Shown in pieces: positions 1 through 4,818 of a DNA stretch of 5,675 nt (the stretch's first letter is position 1; every line of letters begins with the position of its first letter). Below the pieces are notes generated by a model. That model did not search any database. It saw only the letters and a program-made list of their open reading frames with translations, and was not told the DNA's origin. A program made the translations under genes and the position numbers. Source of the DNA: Roseomonas sp. (GTDB taxonomy: Bacteria; Pseudomonadota; Alphaproteobacteria; Acetobacterales; Acetobacteraceae); NCBI GenBank assembly GCA_020249415.1, contig JADCFR010000328.1, positions 1 through 5,675 on the forward strand. Reading direction: 5' to 3'.

Positions 1-440
1 ACCCGATTGATTGGCGCACCCGCGGCATCAAGCATATCGCTGCCAACGCCAAAAGTTCCGATACGCCGGAAACCCTAGGCATGAACCGCGAAGTCGCGAT
101 CAGTGGCGCGCGCACCGGCTCGGTCGCGCTTTGGGCCGGCACCAATCGGATCGAGCCCAATTCGCGCACCGGCGCGCATCATCACGGCGCGCTGGAAAGC
201 GTGATCTATATCATCAGCGGCACCGCCCATATGCGTTGGGGTGATCGGCTGGAATTCATCACCGAAGCGCGCGCGGGCGATTTCTTCCTGGTGCCGCCTT
301 ATGTGCCGCATCAGGAAATCAATGCCTCGGCGACCGAGGTGCTGCATTGCGCGCTTGTGCGTTCCGGGACCGAGGAAGTGGTGGTGAACCTGCCGGATCT
401 GGCGCCGGTTGATGAACCTGAATGGATCGCCACGCGCTGA
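1..440 (+). CDS. Small cupin-domain protein, 5'-truncated by window edge
   Basis: The frame is open from base 3 with no stop before the left edge. The residues ahead of the ATG at 81 (PIDWRTRGIKHIAAN, then on to PETLG) read as real protein, so the gene very probably starts outside the window and the ATG at 81 is internal. 145 residues are visible. Counting from Met81, a single cupin barrel shows motif 1 with H33, H34, H35 and E39 (GAHHHGALES) followed by the strand VIYIISG. Motif 2 is VPPYVPHQE with H77. These are the usual three-His/one-Glu metal ligands, so a metal-binding cytoplasmic small-molecule enzyme or sensor is likely. The substrate is not recognisable. The stop at 438-440 lies 44 bp before the peroxiredoxin start with no obvious terminator between, so co-transcription is likely. 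It is a different cupin subfamily from the one at 2399-2833. Confidence 0.85.
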   Translation, partial: PIDWRTRGIKHIAANAKSSDTPETLGMNREVAISGARTGSVALWAGTNRIEPNSRTGAHHHGALESVIYIISGTAHMRWGDRLEFITEARAGDFFLVPPYVPHQEINASATEVLHCALVRSGTEEVVVNLPDLAPVDEPEWIATR

Positions 441-484
441 ACCGCGCCGCGCGCTTCAGCACTTCACAGCAAAGGACTAGGCAA

Positions 485-1129
485 ATGAGCCTGCAACTCG
501 GCCAGATCGCCCCGGATTTCTCGGCGGAAACCACCACCGGCCCGATCCGCTTTCATGAATGGAAGGGTGCCGCCTGGGTGGTGCTGTTCAGCCACCCCAA
601 GGATTTCACGCCGGTCTGCACCACGGAATTGGGCGAGGCCGCGCGGCTGAAGCCGGAATTCGACAAGCGCGGCGTGAAGGTGATTGGCCTTTCGGTGGAC
701 CCGCTGACCAACCATGCGGGGTGGGAGGCTGACATCAAGGAAACCCAGGGCCATGCGGTGAATTTCCCAATGATCGCCGACCCGGATCGCAAGGTTTCAA
801 ACCTTTATGGCATGGTGCATCCCGATACCGATCCAAGCATCACCGTGCGCACGGTTTATGTGATTGATCCCGCGCATAAGGTGCGCCTGACGATGACTTA
901 TCCGCCGAGTGCCGGGCGTAATTTCGATGAGATTTTGCGCGTGATTGACAGCCTGCAATTGACCGATGGCGCCAAGCTGGCAACGCCGGTGAATTGGCGC
1001 CCCGGTGGGCGGGCGATTATCCCGCCCTCCATCCCCGATGCCGAAGCGGCGAAGCTTTTCCCGCAGGGCTGGAAGGCGGATCGGCCCTATTTGCGCTGGG
1101 TGGAAACCGCGCCTGGCAAGCAGGGTTGA
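485..1129 (+). CDS. 1-Cys peroxiredoxin, Prx6 type
   Basis: Thiol peroxidase of 214 residues that reduces H2O2 and organic hydroperoxides in the cytoplasm. The peroxidatic motif DFTPVCTTEL is complete with T42 and C45, and the conserved arginine is R122 (TVRTVYVIDP). No other cysteine exists in the protein, so it must be resolved by an external thiol (glutathione, thioredoxin or similar in this family). The Prx6-specific C-terminal extension is present: YPPSAGRNFDEILRVIDSLQ, then TPVNWRPG, IIPPSI and the PYLR end. The length fits Prx6 (about 210-220). ATG 485 is chosen because AAAGGA at 471-476 sits 8 bp upstream and the family starts with the short M-x-L-x-LGxxAPDF segment. An in-frame ATG at 422 would overlap the cupin and add an unconserved arginine-rich leader. 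It follows the cupin by 44 bp and precedes the RuBisCO-like gene by 127 bp. Confidence 0.95.
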   Translation: MSLQLGQIAPDFSAETTTGPIRFHEWKGAAWVVLFSHPKDFTPVCTTELGEAARLKPEFDKRGVKVIGLSVDPLTNHAGWEADIKETQGHAVNFPMIADPDRKVSNLYGMVHPDTDPSITVRTVYVIDPAHKVRLTMTYPPSAGRNFDEILRVIDSLQLTDGAKLATPVNWRPGGRAIIPPSIPDAEAAKLFPQGWKADRPYLRWVETAPGKQG

Positions 1130-1170
1130 ACCCCGGCCCGCGCCCGCCTATCGCCAAGGGCCAACTTCGC

Positions 1171-1181
1171 GATAATAGAAT
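1171..1181 (+). promoter_or_regulatory. Possible -10 region ahead of the RuBisCO-like gene
   Basis: An AT-rich patch in a GC-rich gap contains two overlapping sequences, GATAAT (1171-1176) and TAGAAT (1176-1181), each matching TATAAT at five of six bases. No convincing -35 box is visible at 16-18 bp. If used, it would give a leader of roughly 65-75 nt containing the hairpin at 1197-1226. Weak, by-eye evidence only. Confidence 0.25.
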
Positions 1182-1196
1182 TGTCATGAAGGGGGC

Positions 1197-1226
1197 GGGG
1201 CATGCCAGACATGGTTTGGCAGCCCC
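1197..1226 (+). promoter_or_regulatory. Leader hairpin or weak terminator before the RuBisCO-like gene
   Basis: Inverted repeat GGGGC-A-TGCCA (1197-1207) and TGGCAGCCCC (1217-1226) forms a 10-bp stem with one bulged A and a 9-nt loop. Only two T residues follow, so it is a poor intrinsic terminator for the peroxiredoxin gene. Because it lies 31 bp ahead of the next start codon and just after a possible -10, it could equally be a 5' leader structure. I do not recognise a known riboswitch class in it. Confidence 0.4.
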
Positions 1227-1256
1227 TTGGCTGGGTTGGAGGGGTTTTAGGGTTTT

Positions 1257-2402
1257 ATGGGCGCGCCGCGGTTTCAGATTCTCTATCGCATCACCCCGGA
1301 TGATGCGCGGCCGATTGAAGCCCATGCCAGGGATATCTGCCTTGAGCAGACGGTCGAAATCCCGGCCGATTGCGTGCCGGGGCCGATCTGGGATGCTGGG
1401 ATTGTGGGCCAGGTTGAAGCCATCACGCCCTGCACAGCGCCATCGCGGGCCTTTGATGTCGCCATCAGCTACCGCGCCGATATCGTCAATAATTCCATCC
1501 CCAATCTGCTGAATGTCATTTTCGGCAATATCTCGATCAGGCGGGGCATCAGGATCATTGATATCCGCCTGACGCCCGAACAGCTGCGCGCCTTTGGCGG
1601 GCCGGGCTTTGGGGTTGCGGGGCTGCGGGAAAGGCTCGGCGTTTTTGGCAGGCCCTTGGCGGCGACGGCGATCAAGCCACTCGGGCTTTCCGTGCCGGAA
1701 TTGGCGCGGCTTGCGGGTGGTTACGCGCTTGGCGGGCTGGATGTGATCAAGGATGATCATGGGCTGATGGACCAGCCCTTCCATCCCTTCAAGGAAAGAG
1801 TGGCCCGCCTGCAGGAAGCGATCCGCAACGCCAATGCCAGGACTGGGCGGAAGACGCTCTATTTTCCCATGGTGTCTGGGCGGTTTGATCAGATCGAAGA
1901 CCAGATGGCCTTTGCGGGCGCCGAGGGCTGTGCCGGCGCGCTGATTGCGCCTTTCCTGATCGGGCCGGATACGGGCTTTCATTTGGCGCGCAAATACGGG
2001 TTGGCGGTGATGGCGCATCCAAGCTTTTCGGGGACGCATTTCCATGACCCTGAACATGGCATGACGCCGGCCATGCTGCTTGGGCGGTTGTTTCGGGTTT
2101 TTGGGGCGGATATCTCGGTGTTTCCCAATACGGGCGGGCGCTTTACCTTCACGGAAAAGGAATGCCGCGATCTGGCCATTGCCATGCAGGAACCCTTGGG
2201 CGATGTGCGGCCCGGTTTCCCTTCTCCGGCGGGTGGCATGACGATTGAACGCATAGACAGCATGGTGACGGCCTTTGGCCATGATGCCGTGTTTCTGATT
2301 GGTGGTGCGCTGATGCGCCATTCGCCCGATCCTGACATTGGCGCGCGCGCCTTTATCGCGGCGATCGAGAACGCTGTTGCCACCGGAAAGGCCGCCGAAT
2401 GA
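1257..2402 (+). CDS. RuBisCO-like protein (form IV), probable methylthioribulose 1-phosphate isomerase
   Basis: 381 residues of the RuBisCO large-subunit fold, shorter than true RuBisCO (about 470). Visible landmarks: N-terminal domain with AHARDICLEQTVEIP (23-37); barrel strand with AIKPLGLS (K140, equivalent to RuBisCO K175); GGLDVIKDDHGL (159-170), where K165 and D167 match the carbamylated lysine and a metal aspartate but the second metal ligand Glu is H168; GLAVMAHP (H253 matching H294, with the neighbouring Arg replaced by Pro); loop-6 area FPNTGGRFTF without the catalytic lysine; phosphate-binding glycines AGG 325-327 and IGG 348-350. The lost residues argue against CO2 fixation and for an enolase/isomerase role. 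The pattern suits the RLP group containing the Rhodospirillum rubrum enzyme, which isomerises 5-methylthioribulose 1-phosphate to 1-methylthioxylulose 5-phosphate. ATG 1257 is the first start after an in-frame TAG (1248-1250), with GGAGGGG at 1238-1244. Other RLP activities (e.g. apionate-pathway decarboxylases) cannot be excluded. Fold is near certain; reaction is inference from gene context. Confidence 0.93.
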   Translation: MGAPRFQILYRITPDDARPIEAHARDICLEQTVEIPADCVPGPIWDAGIVGQVEAITPCTAPSRAFDVAISYRADIVNNSIPNLLNVIFGNISIRRGIRIIDIRLTPEQLRAFGGPGFGVAGLRERLGVFGRPLAATAIKPLGLSVPELARLAGGYALGGLDVIKDDHGLMDQPFHPFKERVARLQEAIRNANARTGRKTLYFPMVSGRFDQIEDQMAFAGAEGCAGALIAPFLIGPDTGFHLARKYGLAVMAHPSFSGTHFHDPEHGMTPAMLLGRLFRVFGADISVFPNTGGRFTFTEKECRDLAIAMQEPLGDVRPGFPSPAGGMTIERIDSMVTAFGHDAVFLIGGALMRHSPDPDIGARAFIAAIENAVATGKAAE

Positions 2403-2833
2403 CCGTGCGCCGCTTCAATGCCTTCGGCTGGGAAAACGTGCCCGTCCTGTCCTACAAGGAAGGCGGCCCGTACAAGGATGTGACGCGCCAGATCCTGTTC
2501 GAAGGTGCCGAAAGCCTGCCCGTGCAGTGGCGCTATTTTGAGGTGCAGCCCGGCGGCCATTCCACCCTGGAACGCCATCAGCATATCCATTGGGTGCTGA
2601 TCCTGCGCGGGCGTGGCGCTTGCCTGGTGGGGGACGAGATCACCGCTATCGCCGAGCATGACCTGGTCGAAATCGCGCCCCTGCAATGGCATCAGTTTCG
2701 CGCGGCGGAAGATGCGCCGCTTGGCTTTCTGTGTCTGGTTGCGGCAGAGCGTGACCGGCCGCAATTGCCGGGCGCGGATGATCTGGCGGGCTTGCGGCGA
2801 GACGCGAAGATCGCTGATTTCATCAGGGTCTAG
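2399..2833 (+). CDS. Cupin protein, probable methylthioxylulose 5-phosphate methylsulfurylase
   Basis: 144-residue single-domain cupin whose ATG overlaps the RuBisCO-like stop (ATGA at 2399-2402); GGAAAG at 2385-2390 is a suitable ribosome site 8 bp upstream. This points to translational coupling and a shared pathway. Motif 1 is PGGHSTLERHQHIHWVLILR (51-70), with E58, H60, H62 and H64 as possible metal ligands in place of the common HxHxxxxE. Motif 2 is APLQWHQF with H98. C112 in LGFLCLV lies on a late barrel strand and is one of only two cysteines (the other is C75). In R. rubrum a cupin encoded close to its RuBisCO-like protein uses an active-site cysteine to take the methylthio group from 1-methylthioxylulose 5-phosphate, releasing 1-deoxyxylulose 5-phosphate for isoprenoid synthesis. 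C112 is my candidate for that residue. The identification rests on context and remembered family features, not an alignment; a generic cupin is the fallback. Confidence 0.9.
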   Translation: MTVRRFNAFGWENVPVLSYKEGGPYKDVTRQILFEGAESLPVQWRYFEVQPGGHSTLERHQHIHWVLILRGRGACLVGDEITAIAEHDLVEIAPLQWHQFRAAEDAPLGFLCLVAAERDRPQLPGADDLAGLRRDAKIADFIRV

Positions 2834-3026
2834 CGGCGCAGTTTACACGGATCTCTCGCGGCCTGAGAATCTCGGCGAAGGGGGCGCAGCATGTTTGATG
2901 GGACGCTCCCTGCTGGGCGCGTGATTTGAACCGCTCCGGTTAAGCCATCGGCTCCAACTTCCAAATAGCATGAAGCGGTCTTGTGGCGCCTTTCCGCCGC
3001 CACGCGAGCCCAGCCCAGGGCAGCGC

Positions 3027-3055
3027 TTGTTCCTGAGCATTAAATTACCTATATG
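3027..3055 (+). promoter_or_regulatory. Candidate promoter for the membrane-protein gene
   Basis: TTGTTC (3027-3032) and TATATG (3050-3055) are separated by exactly 17 bp in the most AT-rich part of the 2834-3122 gap. Matches to consensus are partial (three and four of six). It would start transcription about 60 bp before the ATG at 3123. The rest of this gap holds small GC-rich stems (2929-2941, 2943-2953, 2983-3003) with no T tract and no recognisable gene. Confidence 0.35.
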
Positions 3056-3122
3056 ACACAATTCGGCCATTTGGCGATGCTTAGACTAGCGTCGCTGGGA
3101 TTTCACAACAGGGAGTCAAGAA

Positions 3123-3596
3123 ATGGTGGATCAATTCAAGGGCAAGCCCGAAGGCATTGAAATGGGGCTGCTATTTGGCGGTATCGCCTTGGTGCTGGTG
3201 GCCTATTTCCTGCCTGCCGTGACCTTTGCCGGTCAGCGCGGCGCGGCGGTGCATGGGCTTTCGATCTTTAGCAAGCTACCCTTGATGAGCGCGCTTGCCT
3301 TTATCGGCATGGCGGCGGCGGTTGCGACCCGCTATGTGCCCTCAATCGAAAAATTTGCCGAACAGGCGGCGGTGGTGGCCATTCTGCTGGTCCTGGCCCC
3401 CGCTTTGATTGGCTTCATGATGGCTTTGGATCCCTGGACAGGGCTTCGCCAAACCATGCTGAAAATGACCAATACGCGGACCGTCAAGGTGGACCCAAGC
3501 ATCGCCTATATCCCGCTTTTCGCGGGTGCAACGATGATGGCCTATTCGCTGCGCCGGCGGATGCGCCGTTCGGCGGAAGCCGCCATCCCGGCCTGA
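3123..3596 (+). CDS. Small four-helix integral membrane protein, function unknown
   Basis: 157 residues, not recognised as a named family. Four hydrophobic stretches suit transmembrane helices at about 14-36, 52-71, 82-102 and 125-142. A short charged N-terminus (DQFKGKPEGIE) precedes them and a strongly basic C-terminal tail follows (RRRMRR, 144-149). By the positive-inside rule, both ends and the tail would face the cytoplasm. There is no cysteine, no cleavable signal peptide and no catalytic motif I can see. The segment between helices 3 and 4 (DPWTGLRQTMLKMTNTRTVKVDPS) is the main non-membrane loop. The start is supported by GGGAG at 3111-3115, 7 bp upstream. It stands alone: 289 bp after the cupin, with a candidate promoter of its own and a strong hairpin after its stop, so it is probably not part of the RuBisCO-like operon. 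Codon use resembles the neighbours. Confidence 0.8.
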   Translation: MVDQFKGKPEGIEMGLLFGGIALVLVAYFLPAVTFAGQRGAAVHGLSIFSKLPLMSALAFIGMAAAVATRYVPSIEKFAEQAAVVAILLVLAPALIGFMMALDPWTGLRQTMLKMTNTRTVKVDPSIAYIPLFAGATMMAYSLRRRMRRSAEAAIPA

Positions 3597-3624
3597 GGCG
3601 CCGATCTGCCAAAAATACCATTTT

Positions 3625-3658
3625 CATGGCGTGAGCGCCCCCAGGCTCTCACGCCATG
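3625..3658 (+). terminator. Strong hairpin after the membrane-protein gene
   Basis: A perfect 11-bp stem, CATGGCGTGAG (3625-3635) with CTCACGCCATG (3648-3658), encloses a 12-nt loop, 28 bp after the stop at 3596. No T run follows on the + strand. On the - strand the stem is followed by an AAAA then TTTTT stretch (complement of 3608-3624), which is not classical either. A transcription-ending or RNA-stabilising role is likely from its position, but it could also be the first unit of the repeat region that follows. Confidence 0.5.
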
Positions 3659-3678
3659 CATCGCGAAGCCCCATCGGC

Positions 3679-3784
3679 TTAGAGTAGATCGCGTTCAGAT
3701 GGAAAATCTGAACGCGTGAAGATGCTCGAAAAACAACGAGGTAGAGCGGGTGGCGTGAACACATGTGAACGCAACACGCTCTAG
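3679..3784. repeat. Composite palindromic intergenic element
   Basis: Starts with TTAGAGTAGATCGCGTTCAG and contains a perfect 11-bp stem CGCGTTCAGAT / ATCTGAACGCG (3690-3700 and 3706-3716) with a GGAAA loop. A small CTCG/CGAG stem follows (about 3725-3740). It closes with a long imperfect hairpin whose 7-bp ends TAGAGCG (3742-3748) and CGCTCTA (3777-3783) are exact complements, with a CACATGTG palindrome inside. The AGAGCG-type ends plus a GCGTTCA(G/C)A-type core are typical of dispersed palindromic repeats found between genes in alphaproteobacteria. I recognise the style, not a specific named family. No copy number can be judged from one window. Confidence 0.6.
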
Positions 3785-3793
3785 TGGTCCGAT

Positions 3794-3820
3794 CGCTGCT
3801 GTCTATTCCCGACAGCAGCG
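3794..3820. repeat. Perfect 10-bp inverted repeat
   Basis: CGCTGCTGTC (3794-3803) and GACAGCAGCG (3811-3820) form a perfect GC-rich 10-bp stem with the 7-nt loop TATTCCC. The stem is flanked by a looser complementary pair (GTGGTCCGAT before, ATCTGGCCAC after) that could extend it with bulges. It begins 10 bp after the composite element and may belong to it. It could also act as a terminator-like structure in the converging region. No T tract follows on either strand. Confidence 0.5.
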
Positions 3821-3913
3821 TGAAACGAATCTGGCCACCAAACATTCGGTTCGTGTTGCGCATAGGCATTCTGGCTTTGGGCAAAGTCTCGTTGAACCGC
3901 ACCCGAGTAACAA

Positions 3914-3956
3914 GCGCTCCTGCAAAAGCGTCATGATGCGAAGAAGCAGGACGCGC
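3914..3956. repeat. Imperfect 10-bp inverted repeat
   Basis: GCGCTCCTGC (3914-3923) pairs with GCAGGACGCGC (3946-3956) with a single bulged base, enclosing a 22-nt loop that itself contains the near-palindrome GCGTCATGATGC. Role unknown. It is the weakest of the stems in this gap and may be chance. Confidence 0.3.
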
Positions 3957-4045
3957 CAGGCCGTTCCGCCAAGAGAGGCCACAAGCCCAGGCTTCAGCCG
4001 GAAGTCACGCCACTATCCGATGCAAGAACTCGTTTGAAGATGAAA

Positions 4046-4121
<76 letters not shown>

Positions 4122-4136
4122 TCACCAAGGCGTCGG

Positions 4137-4165
4137 GAAGTGCCCCAGCTCGACCGCGAAGTCAA
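4137..4165 (-). promoter_or_regulatory. Candidate promoter for tRNA-Ala
   Basis: On the - strand TTGACT (complement of 4160-4165) is a good -35 box. With a 17-bp spacer the -10 position reads CACTTC (4137-4142), a poor match. It lies 15 bp before the first base of the tRNA. A strong TTGACT-type -35 is common at stable-RNA promoters in alphaproteobacteria, but the weak -10 keeps this tentative. Confidence 0.3.
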
Positions 4166-4179
4166 GTCATGGGGGCCGC

Positions 4180-4219
4180 GATCCGGCGGCCCGGATCACG
4201 CGGCAGGCAGCCTTGCCTG
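4180..4219 (-). terminator. Paired hairpins after the glutaredoxin gene
   Basis: Immediately after the glutaredoxin stop (read on the - strand) are two compact GC-rich stems. One is a perfect 6-bp stem CAGGCA / TGCCTG with a 4-nt loop (4204-4219); an alternative is a 7-bp GGCAGGC / GCCTGCC stem over 4202-4228. The other is a perfect 7-bp stem GATCCGG / CCGGATC with loop CGGC (4180-4197). No T run follows, so this would be a non-classical terminator or a 3'-end stabiliser that separates the operon from the tRNA. Confidence 0.4.
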
Positions 4220-4229
4220 GGGCCTGCCC

Positions 4230-4568
4230 TCAGGCGTCAGCCTTGTGAGCGACGCCCTTTTCCTTGAGCAGGCCGGAAAGTTCGCCGGATTGGAACATCT
4301 CAGTGATGATATCGCAGCCGCCCACGAATTCACCACCAACATAAAGCTGCGGGATGGTCGGCCAATTCGTGAATTCCTTGATGCCTTCACGGATTTCCAT
4401 ATCTTCCAGCACATTCACGCCCTTGAAGGGCACGCCCATATGCGAAAGAATTTGCACCACGCGGGCGGAAAAGCCGCATTGCGGAAACACCGGTGTGCCC
4501 TTCATGAACAGCACAACGGGGTTCGCCTTGATATCGGCTTCGATACGTTCAAAGGTCGGGTTGCTCAT
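4230..4568 (-). CDS. grxD: Monothiol glutaredoxin, CGFS type (Grx4/GrxD)
   Basis: 112 residues, the usual length for a single-domain bacterial CGFS glutaredoxin. Landmarks: K23 in FMKGTP, which contacts glutathione; the active site C31-G-F-S34; WPTIPQLY (69-76) with cis-proline P73; and GGCDI (83-87). Such proteins bind a glutathione-ligated [2Fe-2S] cluster as a homodimer or jointly with a BolA protein, and serve in iron-sulfur cluster transfer and iron sensing in the cytoplasm; they are poor disulfide reductases. The start is well supported by AGGAG (complement of 4577-4581), 8 bp upstream. The gene lies 11 bp after bolA, matching the known BolA-CGFS partnership. P28-Q30 precede the active-site cysteine in the FPQCGFS arrangement expected of the family. 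Nothing abnormal is seen. Confidence 0.97.
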   Translation of the reverse strand: MSNPTFERIEADIKANPVVLFMKGTPVFPQCGFSARVVQILSHMGVPFKGVNVLEDMEIREGIKEFTNWPTIPQLYVGGEFVGGCDIITEMFQSGELSGLLKEKGVAHKADA

Positions 4569-4579
4569 CTTTGTGGCTC

Positions 4580-4813
4580 CTATTCCGGGGCAGAGGTTTG
4601 CAAGGCCAGCGCGTGAAGAACACCCCCCATGCGGCCCTGTAGCGCGGCATAGACAATCTGATGTTGGCGCACGCGGGGCAAGCCCTTGAAGGCGGAGGAC
4701 ACAACCTTGGCGGCGTAGTGATCGCCATCGCCGGCCAAATCCTCGATCGTCACTTCCGCATCCGGCAGCGCTGCCTTGATCAGCGCCTCAATTTCCGCGG
4801 CCTGCATGCCCAT
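4580..4813 (-). CDS. BolA-family protein
   Basis: 77 residues, a short BolA of the YrbA/IbaG-like kind. Visible family motifs: [12 protein letters not shown] (28-39) with H32 in the cluster-binding loop; the helix-turn [12 protein letters not shown] (47-58) with H51; and MGGVLHAL (62-69) with H67, the C-terminal histidine that ligates the shared [2Fe-2S] cluster in BolA-glutaredoxin heterodimers. The ATG at 4813 is preferred over the in-frame ATG at 4807 because GGGGAGAG (complement of 4823-4830) is 9 bp from the first and 15 bp from the second. That ribosome site lies in the last codons and stop region of purL, which ends 5 bp before the start, so translation is probably coupled. The partner glutaredoxin follows after 11 bp. 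Likely role: cofactor for iron-sulfur cluster trafficking. Confidence 0.95.
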   Translation of the reverse strand: MGMQAAEIEALIKAALPDAEVTIEDLAGDGDHYAAKVVSSAFKGLPRVRQHQIVYAALQGRMGGVLHALALQTSAPE

Positions 4814-4818
4814 GGCTG

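Larger units (their letters stand above)
3597..4045. other. Gene-free convergent intergenic region rich in inverted repeats
   Basis: 449 bp between the membrane-protein gene (+) and the tRNA (-). Short open frames exist on both strands here, but their translations are low-complexity, rich in Arg/Ser, lack a plausible ribosome site and resemble no protein I know. The first 220 bp are occupied by four inverted repeats listed separately (3625-3658, 3690-3716, 3742-3783, 3794-3820); a further imperfect one lies at 3914-3956. From 3821 to 3913 and 3957 to 4045 I see nothing definite. A decayed mobile element is possible but no transposase fragment is recognisable. Confidence 0.7.

Noticed and set aside
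422..484. Upstream ATG (422) as the peroxiredoxin start
   Set aside because: It would overlap the cupin end and add 21 unconserved residues. ATG 485 has a ribosome site and fits the family N-terminus.
1017..2321. Long open frame (434 codons) on the - strand opposite the RuBisCO-like gene
   Set aside because: It is the antisense shadow of a gene with clear family motifs. Its translation is rich in Arg, His and Pro with no recognisable domain.
1979..2764. 261-codon - strand frame across the RuBisCO-like/cupin junction
   Set aside because: Antisense shadow of two well-supported genes. It has no motifs and is explained by high-GC codon structure.
2884..2920. Stem GCGCAGCA / TGCT-GG-GCGC after the second cupin as a terminator
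   Set aside because: It has a two-base bulge, a long loop and no T run; too weak to list as a feature.
2921..2970. tRNA-like look on the - strand (GGTTCAAATC preceded by a GCGG)
   Set aside because: The T-arm stem does not pair and no acceptor or anticodon stem can be built; small hairpins at 2929-2953 explain the impression.
3625..3956. CRISPR array
   Set aside because: The stems differ in sequence and spacing; there are no regularly repeated direct repeats.
3624..4037. Short overlapping frames on both strands (92 codons at 3624-3902 -, 90 codons at 3765-4037 +) as possible transposase remnants
   Set aside because: No DDE or other transposase motif and no ribosome site. The frames run through hairpin repeats and have atypical composition.
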